A DNA stretch of 47,407 nucleotides from positions 1-47,407 of the forward strand of contig CAKOTD010000007.1 in assembly GCA_934120015.1 (NCBI GenBank), given 5' to 3'. This DNA comes from an uncultured Bacilli bacterium. Its GTDB lineage: Bacteria > Bacillota_I > Bacilli_A > RF39 > UBA660. The notes below the pieces were generated by a model, which saw only the letters and a list, made by a program, of their open reading frames with translations, made no database searches and was not told the DNA's origin. Position 1 is the stretch's first letter. Every line of letters starts with the position of its first letter. A program made the position numbers and the translations under genes. Shown one piece after another: positions 34,603-41,879 of this stretch.

Positions 34603-35890
34603 TGTAGTATTTGAAGGATCAACTGGTGCAGGAAAAACAACAATCATAAAAAAAATAAAAAAGATATACGAAAAAAAATATAAAGTCGGAATAACAAATG
34701 ACATAGATAAAAGTTCCCCACTATATAAAGTTATTAAAGCAATGTTTGATGATAACGCATTAGTATCATTAAAAGAAAATTTTACCACCTTAAGATATGA
34801 GACGTTGGTACAAGCAGCAGATTATTTGTTTTTAAGAGAGAAATTATATAGTGAAAATAATGATATAAACTTATTTGATAGAAATTATTGTTCTGTATAT
34901 TCGTATCAATCTGTATTATTAGAAAACAATATAAATAATTCACAAGAATTTATGAATAATGTACTTTCTTGTATGAAGTCTGGTGAAAGAAAAGTTGACT
35001 TATTGATATACTTTGATATAAATTTAAAAACATCTCTAAAACGTTCACAAGAAAGAGATAATAGGAAATTTACAAAGCAAGAAAAAGAAACATTTAAAAA
35101 GTTTAATGATAAATTAAAAGACTTTATTAGATATAATAATAGTGAATACAATCTTTTAGTTATTGAAAATAATGACACAGAAGAACAAATAATCAACAAA
35201 ATTACAAAAAAAATTAATGAAATAATAGAAGATAAAAAGAAAACAGAAGATGATAAATGGTATGAATTATACAAGATAGATATAGAAGAATTTGATAAAC
35301 CTGATGATTATATTGAATATAAACTTAAATATAAGAAAAAATTTATTAATAAAGTGATTCAATATGCAAAAAACAAAAAAGTAATTGAAATGGGTTGTGG
35401 TACTGGATTAATGGCGGGTTATTTGCAAAAGCTAGGACTAGATGTAATTGCACTTGATTTAAGTCAAGCAGTTTTGAATTATGCTTGTGAAATAGCAAAA
35501 CAATCAAATATTATATCCCCTTGTAAATACGAACAAGGAGACATACTTAACTTAAAATATAAAGCAAATACTTTTGATGTATCATACAGTAATGGTGTTT
35601 TAGAACACTTTACTGATGAAGAAATAATTGAAATTTTAAAGCAACAAATGAATATTTCTAAATATGTTATTTTTGGAATACCAAGTACATATTTTAATAT
35701 GAATGAGAAAATGCTTGGTAATGAACGCGGACTAACATTAAAAGAATGGAAATCACTTATTGATAAAGCTGGTGGAAAGTTAGTAGAACAAACAAGTTTT
35801 CACTACTACAAATTATACAGGAGAATATTTGAAGTAAAAAAATGGTTAAAACCTAAAGCCTTTTGGTTGTTTGTAATGGAAAAAAATTAA
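34595..35890 (+). CDS. Fusion: deoxynucleoside/thymidylate kinase-like domain and SAM methyltransferase
   Basis: A 431-aa two-domain protein. The N-terminal half (1-215) is a P-loop kinase with EGSTGAGKTT at residue 7, the FDRNYCSVYSYQ substrate-site motif near 92 and a lid-like RSQERDNRKF near 150, resembling thymidylate kinases and deoxynucleoside kinases. The C-terminal half (about 255-431) is a class I methyltransferase with motif I VIEMGCGTGLMAGYL, ALDLSQAVL and SNGVLEHFTDEE. The ATG at 34595 follows GGAGG. I know of no characterised enzyme with this pairing. It suggests a nucleotide, or nucleotide-linked small molecule, that is both phosphorylated and methylated. Confidence 0.85.
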   Translation: MINVVFEGSTGAGKTTIIKKIKKIYEKKYKVGITNDIDKSSPLYKVIKAMFDDNALVSLKENFTTLRYETLVQAADYLFLREKLYSENNDINLFDRNYCSVYSYQSVLLENNINNSQEFMNNVLSCMKSGERKVDLLIYFDINLKTSLKRSQERDNRKFTKQEKETFKKFNDKLKDFIRYNNSEYNLLVIENNDTEEQIINKITKKINEIIEDKKKTEDDKWYELYKIDIEEFDKPDDYIEYKLKYKKKFINKVIQYAKNKKVIEMGCGTGLMAGYLQKLGLDVIALDLSQAVLNYACEIAKQSNIISPCKYEQGDILNLKYKANTFDVSYSNGVLEHFTDEEIIEILKQQMNISKYVIFGIPSTYFNMNEKMLGNERGLTLKEWKSLIDKAGGKLVEQTSFHYYKLYRRIFEVKKWLKPKAFWLFVMEKN

Positions 35891-35926
35891 AATTTAAAAT
35901 GATAAAAACAAAAATTACCAATTATA

Positions 35927-35935
35927 TGCTATAAT
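35927..35935 (+). promoter_or_regulatory. Extended -10 promoter before the HAM1-type gene
   Basis: TGCTATAAT is an extended -10 box 24 bp before the start codon. No good -35 box is visible. It would give the last two cassette genes extra transcription. Confidence 0.5.
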
Positions 35936-35959
35936 TAAAGAAGGAGATGATATATAAAT

Positions 35960-36520
35960 ATGAGAAAAATAACTTATGTGACTGGAAATTGGTCAAAAAT
36001 AATGAGTGCTAAAAACATATTGGAGCCACTAGGAATTGAAGTTGATAATGTAAAAATGGAAACAACAGAAATTCAAGCTGATACTGTGGAAGAAGTTGCA
36101 ATGCACTCTGCTAAAGAAGCAAGTGACAAATTAAAATGTGCGGTATTAAAAAATGACACAGGATTATATGTAGAAGCATTAGGTGGTTTTCCGGGACCAT
36201 ACACACATTATGTAGATGAGAGACTTGGTGAAGACGGACTATTAAAACTTCTTGAAGGAGTTGACAATAGAAATGCTTGTTTTATGGAAGCATTTGCATA
36301 TTGTGAATACGGAAAAGATCCTATTGTATTTAAGTCTATTACCAAAGGAAAAATAGCAAAAGAAAAATCTGGTACGTATGGTTGGAGTTGGGATTTCATT
36401 TTCATACCAGACGGTTATGATAAAACAATGGGAAATTATCCAGATGAAGAAAGATGCCACGTTTGGAATACCGATGCTTATGCAGAATTAGCTGATTACT
36501 TGAAAAACAAGGAAGATTAA
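35960..36520 (+). CDS. HAM1/RdgB-family non-canonical purine NTP pyrophosphatase
   Basis: A 186-aa protein with the family start YVTGNWSKIMSAK, the active-site block LKNDTGLYVEALGGFPGPY near residue 65 (Asn precedes the usual Asp-Thr-Gly), and GWSWDFIFIPDGYDKTMG near 140. Housekeeping members cleave ITP, XTP and dITP to monophosphates, protecting nucleic acids. HAM1-like proteins also occur in toyocamycin (7-deazapurine) gene clusters. Here it could act in the pathway or clear a toxic triphosphate. AAGGAGATG precedes the ATG. Confidence 0.88.
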   Translation: MRKITYVTGNWSKIMSAKNILEPLGIEVDNVKMETTEIQADTVEEVAMHSAKEASDKLKCAVLKNDTGLYVEALGGFPGPYTHYVDERLGEDGLLKLLEGVDNRNACFMEAFAYCEYGKDPIVFKSITKGKIAKEKSGTYGWSWDFIFIPDGYDKTMGNYPDEERCHVWNTDAYAELADYLKNKED

Positions 36521-36524
36521 TAAA

Positions 36525-37520
36525 ATGGAAGAAATAGGTTGTCATTTTAAATTTGAAAAAATAATTGGTAATATTTATCACAATACAAATTTACTACTAA
36601 GTTCTGGTAGAAATTGTTTAAAATATATTATTAATGAAAGAAATATAACAACATTATTTCTTCCATATTTCTTATGTGAATCATTAAGTGAGGTAGCTAT
36701 ATCTGAAAATGTAAAAATAGAATTTTACCATATTGATAATAATTTTATGCCATTAGATATAGATGAAAATAAACTAAATAATACAACCTATATTTACTTT
36801 GTAAATTATTATGGATTATTTAAAAATAATATTCAAAAAATTATTGATAAATATAAATATGTAATAGTTGATAATACTCACGACTTTTTTAATAAAGACA
36901 ACTATGGTGTAGATGTTATATACAATTATAGAAAATATTTTGGAGTTCCTGACGGAGCTTGTATAGTTAGTGATGATTTAGTTCCTAATTCTAAATACTC
37001 AAAAGGTAAAAGTTTAGATAAAGTGATTGAGATGTTATCAAGAGATGAAACAGGACAATACTTCCATTATCCAACATTTTTAGAAGCTGATAAACATTTT
37101 AGAAATGAAGATTTATGTTATATGTCTAATTTCACTGAAAACTATTTACATGCAATAGATTATGAAACAGTATTAAAAAACAGGTTAAGAAACTATGATA
37201 TGCTTTATGAATTACTAAAAAAATATAATCAATTAGATTTATCTTCAAAACAACTAACATATATGTATCCACTATTTGTGTCTGACGGTGAATCTTTAAG
37301 AGCTTATTTGAAATCTAATAATATCTATTCATTAAGATTATGGGCTAATATAAATTGGGATGGTGCTAATTCGGATGAAATAAAAAAAGCAGATAATATG
37401 GTTTTATTGCCAATAGATCAACGTTATTCAGATAATGAAATGGAATACATTGCAAGTGTAATTGATAAGTATTATTCAAATAATCATAATAAAAGTAAAA
37501 TTTTAGTCAAGGGAAAATAA
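36525..37520 (+). CDS. DegT/AHBA-like PLP-dependent (fold I) protein
   Basis: A 331-aa protein with the aminotransferase fold I: SSGRNCLKYII near residue 27 (cofactor phosphate), VDNTHDFF near 121 (Asp to the pyridine nitrogen), and YNYRKYFGVPDGACIVS near 137, where Lys140 matches the Schiff-base Lys of DegT/DnrJ/EryC1 proteins (SFRK-x4-DGG). It starts 4 nt after the HAM1-type gene. Likely role: transamination of a sugar or side chain in the cassette's product. Substrate unknown. Confidence 0.75.
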   Translation: MEEIGCHFKFEKIIGNIYHNTNLLLSSGRNCLKYIINERNITTLFLPYFLCESLSEVAISENVKIEFYHIDNNFMPLDIDENKLNNTTYIYFVNYYGLFKNNIQKIIDKYKYVIVDNTHDFFNKDNYGVDVIYNYRKYFGVPDGACIVSDDLVPNSKYSKGKSLDKVIEMLSRDETGQYFHYPTFLEADKHFRNEDLCYMSNFTENYLHAIDYETVLKNRLRNYDMLYELLKKYNQLDLSSKQLTYMYPLFVSDGESLRAYLKSNNIYSLRLWANINWDGANSDEIKKADNMVLLPIDQRYSDNEMEYIASVIDKYYSNNHNKSKILVKGK

Positions 37521-37600
37521 TGAAAGAAAAAAAGAAGAAAATATTTGACTTGTTTTCAAATAAATGATGAAAAGTCAAAGAGCTTAACATAAAAAAAATA

Positions 37601-37625
37601 AAACAAGTCAAAATGGCTTGTTTTT
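37601..37625 (+). terminator. Terminator at the end of the cassette
   Basis: AAACAAG-tcaaaatgg-CTTGTTT followed by T. It closes the cassette about 70 bp before the right end of element 2. Confidence 0.75.
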
Positions 37626-37673
37626 AATTTGTATTAATAAGGGAATATGCTTAAAATTACAATTAATTTTATT

Positions 37674-37710
37674 AGATGATTTATTTTATCGAGGAACAGG
37701 ACCAACCGGC
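37674..37710. other. Right attachment site of element 2
   Basis: The arm AGATGATTTATTTTATCG (37674-37691), four bases (AGGA), core AC at 37696-37697, then GGACC and collagen coding sequence. The arm is the inverted complement of the left arm at 16 of 18 positions. Confidence 0.85.
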
Positions 37711-38238
37711 CCAACAGGACCAACTGGCCCATTTTTATTAAGGTCTGCCTATATGGTTACTTATAATGATGGCACATCAGCGGATGGAATACCAGTTCCG
37801 TCTTTAGCAAGATTACCAATTGATAGAATGGAACTTGATGTTAGTAATTTAGTAACATTGGATACGACAGAAGAAACTATTAAATTTAGTATGCCAGGTT
37901 ATTATAAAGTTTATTTTAGTATATCTGCTTATCCTAAAGTAAATGGGATTGATTTTGATCCAAAGAATGACATAGTATCAGTAGGATTTAGAATGATAGA
38001 TACTGATAATGTATATGTAGGAATTGGAGAATGGGTATACAATGGAGAAGCAGTTCAATTAAGTGCTAGTGGTGTAATAGCAGTTGCTGATACCAATGCT
38101 TTATATGAATTAGTAAATTTAAGTAAACAAACTATATATTTAAATAGTCCAGATTTGAATGACATAGCTTCTGCTTCTTATTTTAGTAATCCACTTGTTA
38201 CTATAGTAATAGATTATTTAGGAAGACAAGGAAGTTAG
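37696..38238 (+). CDS. Collagen-like surface protein, C-terminal part (split by element 2)
   Basis: In frame from codon ACA at 37696 this reads TGPTGPTGPTGP-F, then about 165 residues of a globular, beta-rich domain (VSNLVTLDTTEETIKFSMPGYYKVYFSIS...) ending VIDYLGRQGS. The C-terminal domain resembles the TNF/C1q-like trimer heads of BclA-type proteins, which often include a phrase like FxIPxxGxYxVxxxVS; here SMPGYYKVYFSIS fits. There is no start codon or ribosome site for this half. The open frame continues upstream into element DNA to 37618. It needs joining to 25497-25763. Confidence 0.88.
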   Translation, partial: TGPTGPTGPTGPFLLRSAYMVTYNDGTSADGIPVPSLARLPIDRMELDVSNLVTLDTTEETIKFSMPGYYKVYFSISAYPKVNGIDFDPKNDIVSVGFRMIDTDNVYVGIGEWVYNGEAVQLSASGVIAVADTNALYELVNLSKQTIYLNSPDLNDIASASYFSNPLVTIVIDYLGRQGS

Positions 38239-38259
38239 AACTATTTTTAACAGTTCCTA

Positions 38260-38296
38260 GACTGTTGACAAATGAATTTTGTTAATAGTCTTTTTA
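38260..38296 (+). terminator. Intrinsic terminator of the collagen-like gene
   Basis: GACTgTTgACAAA pairs with TTTGTtAAtAGTC (two mismatches), then five T. A smaller hairpin GAACT / AGTTC (38237-38255) precedes it. Confidence 0.75.
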
Positions 38297-38407
38297 TATA
38301 CTAGGAAAGTTCTTCAAAATAGTAAATAGTACGATAGCAATAAGTCTGTGGAGCAGATAGGAAGCAAAAGCAATGAAGCAGAAAAGTTTAGGTGTGAACC
38401 TAGATAT
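38296..38407 (+). ncRNA. Candidate structured RNA, unassigned
   Basis: ATATACTAGG (38296-38305) can pair with CCTAGATAT (38399-38407), closing about 110 nt that contain GTCTG-tggag-CAGAT and repeated GAAGC/GCAAAAGC blocks. The 3' strand can instead form a local hairpin TAGGT-gtga-ACCTA (38389-38402), so two folds compete. The stretch is richer in G than the DNA around it. It could be a riboswitch-like leader of trhP1 or a small RNA. The remaining gap to 38533 holds an extended -10-like TGGTAGAAT near 38492-38500. Confidence 0.35.
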
Positions 38408-38533
38408 TCAAAATTTATTTTGATTTTTGCTATAGTTATTTTGTTATATTGATTTTTTTCTTAAAAATAACTTTTTTTATGTTTATCTTTGTGGTAGAAT
38501 ATATTTATCAATTTTGAAAGTTTTGGTGATTAC

Positions 38534-39394
38534 ATGACAAAAGTGCTTGTTTTTCCTTCTTCGGAGTCATTGATTAGTTCTATAAATGATGATGTAGATG
38601 GTTATATTATAGGTATAAATAATTTGAGTGTTAATTGTCCTTTTAATGTAGATGTGGAAGATATCAGTCAGATAATTGATAATAATATTAAAAAAGATAT
38701 TTTTATTTCCTTAAATAAAAATATTTTTAATGAGGATTTAAATTATTTAGAAGAAGTATTAAATAAAATATCTAAATTAAAAGTAGCAGGAATATTTTAT
38801 TATGATGTTTCTGTGTTGCATTTAGTAAAAAAATTAGATATTAAGATACCATTAGTTTGGGCTCAGGAGCATTTAACAACTAATTATTTAACCTGCAACT
38901 ATTACTATGATAAAGGAGTCAAATATGCATATCTATCGTCTGAAATAACACTTAATGAGGTAATAGAAATAAGTGAAAAATCTAAGATAAGTGTCATTGT
39001 TCCTTTATTTGGTTATTTACCCATGTTTAATTCTAAGAGACATATTGTGAAAAATTATTTAGATACATTTTCATTAAATAGTGATGAAAAGATATTTTAT
39101 ATGGAAAAGGAAAATAATTATTATCCAATTGTTGATGATGTTATAGGAACAACTGTATATGGTTCAAATATTTTAAATGGATTGAGTGATTTTGATAAAT
39201 TGTGTGAGAAAAATATTTCTTATATTACTTTAAATAGTTTTAATATTGATGAAAATACTTTTAAGAAAGTATTAATATTTTTTAAAAACAAAGATTATTC
39301 TAAGATAGATGAATTATTTAAAAATACAGATAAAGGTTTTTTATACAAAGAAACGATTTATAAGGTGAAAAAAGATGGAAAAAAAGACAATTAA
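38534..39394 (+). CDS. trhP1: U32-family protein, TrhP1-like
   Basis: A 286-aa relative of the U32 peptidase-like proteins; in Bacillus the pair TrhP1-TrhP2 (YrrN-YrrO) is needed to hydroxylate U34 of several tRNAs (5-hydroxyuridine). This first member is shorter and lacks the Cys-rich block that the second has, as TrhP1 does. It shows the TIM-barrel-like pattern with IKIPLVWAQEHLTTNY near residue 115 and a strongly conserved-looking PLFGYLPMF near 160. It overlaps trhP2 by 20 nt, and greA follows two genes later, as in the Bacillus yrrN-yrrO-greA neighbourhood. Confidence 0.8.
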   Translation: MTKVLVFPSSESLISSINDDVDGYIIGINNLSVNCPFNVDVEDISQIIDNNIKKDIFISLNKNIFNEDLNYLEEVLNKISKLKVAGIFYYDVSVLHLVKKLDIKIPLVWAQEHLTTNYLTCNYYYDKGVKYAYLSSEITLNEVIEISEKSKISVIVPLFGYLPMFNSKRHIVKNYLDTFSLNSDEKIFYMEKENNYYPIVDDVIGTTVYGSNILNGLSDFDKLCEKNISYITLNSFNIDENTFKKVLIFFKNKDYSKIDELFKNTDKGFLYKETIYKVKKDGKKDN

Positions 39395-40577
39395 AAAGGT
39401 AGAGTTATTAGCGCCTGCTGGAGATCTTGAAAGACTTAAAATAGCTCTTATATATGGTGCAGATGCAGTTTATGTTGGAGGCTTTTTATTTAGTCTTAGA
39501 GCAAACGCTATTAATTTTAGTATAGATGATTTAAAAGAAGGTATTAATTTTGCCCATAACTTAAATAAAAAGGTTTATGTGACTATTAATATAGCACTTC
39601 ATAATAAAGAAATAGATGGTTTATTAGATTATTTAAAAGAATTAGAGAAAATAAATGTGGACGCTATTATTGTAAGTGATCCTGCTATCATTAAAATGGC
39701 TAGGGAAAATACTAATTTAGAAATACATTTATCTACACAGCAGTCAACACTTAATTATGAAGCGGTAAACTTTTGGGAACAAGATGGTGTATCAAGAGTA
39801 GTTCTTGGAAGAGAGGCTTCTAGTAGTGATATTAAGTTAATAAAGGAAAAGACAAATACGGAAATAGAAGTGTTTATACATGGGGCTATGTGTGCTTCAT
39901 TAAGTGGTAGATGTGTAATGTCCAATTTTTTAACTGCTAGAGATTCAAATCGTGGTGGATGTAGTCAAATATGTAGATGGGATTTTAATTTAAAAGATTC
40001 AAATAAACCTTTAAATGGAGAAAAAGAATTTACATTTTGTACAAAGGATTTATCCATGCTTAAATATCTTGGTAAGATGATTGAATTAGGTGTTGATTCT
40101 TTTAAAATAGAAGGTAGAATGCGCTCTGTTTATTATGTGGCAACTGTTGTTAATATTTATAGAAAAGCAATAGATAATTATTATAATGGTATTTATGAAT
40201 ATAAAAAATATGATGAATATGTTTTAAGAAGAGTTGCAAATCGTGATGCAGTTCCACAATTTTTTGATGGTAACTTTGGAAAAGACTGTCAGTATTATAA
40301 TGGTAGAGAAGAAGTATCAAATCAAGACTTTTTAGGAATTGTCCTTGAATACGATGATGAAACCCATTATGCATTAATTGAACAGAGAAATTATTTTAAG
40401 ATAGCTGATGAGGTTGAATTCTTTGGACCAAAACTTGAAGTAATTAAATTTAGGATTGATAAAATATATGATGAATTTATGAATGATATAGATGTTGTTA
40501 GACATCCTAAGCAAAAGGTATATATAAAATTACCATTTAAGGTAAATAAAAATGATATGATGAGGGTAGTGATATAA
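39375..40577 (+). CDS. trhP2: U32-family tRNA hydroxylation protein TrhP2
   Basis: A 400-aa protein starting VELLAPAGDLERLKIAL with GADAVYVGG near residue 33, both U32 hallmarks. QQSTLNYEAVNFW and VFIHGAMCASLSGRCVMSN (about 165-185), RGGCSQICRW near 193 and DLSMLKYL...DSFKIEGRMRS near 220-240 follow. The four Cys in this region are those thought to bind an iron-sulfur cluster. It works with TrhP1 in prephenate-dependent formation of 5-hydroxyuridine at the tRNA wobble position. AAGGTG precedes the ATG, inside the end of trhP1. Confidence 0.9.
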   Translation: MEKKTIKKVELLAPAGDLERLKIALIYGADAVYVGGFLFSLRANAINFSIDDLKEGINFAHNLNKKVYVTINIALHNKEIDGLLDYLKELEKINVDAIIVSDPAIIKMARENTNLEIHLSTQQSTLNYEAVNFWEQDGVSRVVLGREASSSDIKLIKEKTNTEIEVFIHGAMCASLSGRCVMSNFLTARDSNRGGCSQICRWDFNLKDSNKPLNGEKEFTFCTKDLSMLKYLGKMIELGVDSFKIEGRMRSVYYVATVVNIYRKAIDNYYNGIYEYKKYDEYVLRRVANRDAVPQFFDGNFGKDCQYYNGREEVSNQDFLGIVLEYDDETHYALIEQRNYFKIADEVEFFGPKLEVIKFRIDKIYDEFMNDIDVVRHPKQKVYIKLPFKVNKNDMMRVVI

Positions 40578-40578
40578 G

Positions 40579-41247
40579 ATGAAGATTGAAGATATATATA
40601 TACATAATTTTTATTATTTTTTTCCAAATAGTATAGAGAGAAAGAAAGATTTTTTGAATAAGTTAAAATCTATTCTTACTTATTCAATAGTTTCATATAA
40701 TTATTATGAAAAGTACATTAAAGATGGATTATATGAACAAAGAGTAGATGAAGAGATAAAGGGTTATAGTACGGACTATGTTTCTATAACTGATTTAGAG
40801 GCTTATGAGACTGAGAAAAAGTATCATAATTTGGTAAGTAATAATTGTAATAAATATGATGATCCATATGAGGATATGCAGTTATTTATACAAATAGGTA
40901 GTTATATTTTACTTAATAGAGATTGGATAAAGGATTATATAGGTAAAACTAAGGATTCAAAAAATATGGTTGTGTGCTTAAATCCTTTTGTATTTAACTT
41001 TGAGTTAGATAGTCTTTCTTGTATAGAGCATTTAACTGATAGTAACATTTATACCCTACCAGGGGAAATTAAAATTCTTGATAAAATCCCAAAAGATGCT
41101 ATCTGTGGACTGGCATTTGATGAAAAAATTAATAAGTATATTGATAATGAATTATTAGAAAGAATAGAAATGGTAAAAAAAGAATGTCAGTTTGAATCTT
41201 TACCAAATTATTTGATAGAGGGTTCTAAAAAGTTGATAAAAATGTAA
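40579..41247 (+). CDS. Protein of unknown function in the trhP operon
   Basis: A 222-aa soluble acidic protein with many Tyr, Asp and Lys. No signal peptide or membrane helix. It begins one base after the trhP2 stop, so it is translated from the same message. No family is recognised. Segments such as DDPYEDMQLFIQIGSYIL (around residues 95-112) and YTLPGEIKIL (near 158) look structured. Position suggests a part in tRNA modification or a lineage-specific accessory. Confidence 0.7.
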   Translation: MKIEDIYIHNFYYFFPNSIERKKDFLNKLKSILTYSIVSYNYYEKYIKDGLYEQRVDEEIKGYSTDYVSITDLEAYETEKKYHNLVSNNCNKYDDPYEDMQLFIQIGSYILLNRDWIKDYIGKTKDSKNMVVCLNPFVFNFELDSLSCIEHLTDSNIYTLPGEIKILDKIPKDAICGLAFDEKINKYIDNELLERIEMVKKECQFESLPNYLIEGSKKLIKM

Positions 41248-41262
41248 AAGGTTAAATTGTTA

Positions 41263-41291
41263 TTGACAATAAATATATTTAGTGGTATTCT
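41263..41291 (+). promoter_or_regulatory. Vegetative promoter of greA
   Basis: TTGACA, 17 bp, TATTCT, ending 38 bp before the greA start. Confidence 0.65.
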
Positions 41292-41329
41292 TTTATAGAC
41301 TTGATAAAAAATTTACTGAGGTGATTAAA

Positions 41330-41800
41330 ATGTCAAATAAGAAAGAAGTTTTTTTAACAGAAGTAGGCTTAGCTGAATTAAAGAAAGAGTTAGATTATTT
41401 AAAGTTAGAAAAGAGACCGGAAATAATAAATGCCCTTAAAGATGCTCGTGCACAAGGGGATTTAAGTGAGAATGCTGAATATGATGCTGCTCGTAATGAA
41501 CAGGCTATTGTTGAAGGTAAAATTGCTGAACTTGAAGCTATGATTGAAAATGTTGTTATTATAAAGGATGTTAAAACCGATAAAGTTACAATTGGTACAT
41601 CTGTTGAGTTAAAATATTTAGAGGATGGTTCAACTGAGGTTTATGCAATAGTTGGTAGTAAAGAGGCAGATCCGTTTGAAAACAGAATATCAAATGAATC
41701 TCCTATTGCTAAGGCTATAATGGGATTATCAAAAGGAGCAGTTGTATCTGTTGATAGTCCAAATGGTAAATATGATGTTGAAATAATAGATATTTTTTAA
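41330..41800 (+). CDS. greA: Transcription elongation factor GreA
   Basis: Rescues backtracked RNA polymerase by stimulating cleavage of the transcript's 3' end. The 156-aa protein starts with the usual EVFLTEVGLAELKKELDYL, has the acidic hairpin tip ARAQGDLSENAEYDAA (about 36-51) and the C-terminal FKBP-like domain with SNESPIAKAIMG and GAVVSVDSPNG. I place the start at the ATG at 41330 after GAGGTGA; the frame from 41282 is leader. This is the host's housekeeping copy, to be compared with the two divergent GreA-like proteins in element 2. Confidence 0.96.
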   Translation: MSNKKEVFLTEVGLAELKKELDYLKLEKRPEIINALKDARAQGDLSENAEYDAARNEQAIVEGKIAELEAMIENVVIIKDVKTDKVTIGTSVELKYLEDGSTEVYAIVGSKEADPFENRISNESPIAKAIMGLSKGAVVSVDSPNGKYDVEIIDIF

Positions 41801-41824
41801 AAACATAGCTAATACTATGTTTTT
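41801..41824 (+). terminator. Intrinsic terminator after greA
   Basis: AAACATAG-ctaata-CTATGTTT followed by T. Confidence 0.8.
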
Positions 41825-41879
41825 CCTTGAAAAAATATAATTTATATTATATACTAATGTAGATGTGGAGGAAGAAATA

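Larger units (their letters stand above)
25764..37695. mobile_element. Element 2: 11.9-kb serine-integrase element inserted in the collagen-like gene
   Basis: Both ends lie inside one collagen-like gene, and removing 25764-37695 rejoins it in frame with an uninterrupted GPTGPTGP run. The integrase is next to the left end. Cargo in order is a small ORF, a broken IS110 transposase, two GreA-like genes, a WYL-type regulator and the seven-gene nucleotide cassette. No replication or conjugation gene was seen. The cargo is as AT-rich as the host, and its proteins read intact apart from the transposase. Confidence 0.9.

Noticed and set aside
38296..38407. SRP RNA or c-di-GMP riboswitch
   Set aside because: GGAAGCAAAAGC hints at both, but the SRP tip (GGAAGGAAGCAGCC) and the conserved GEMM tetraloop and receptor are not present.
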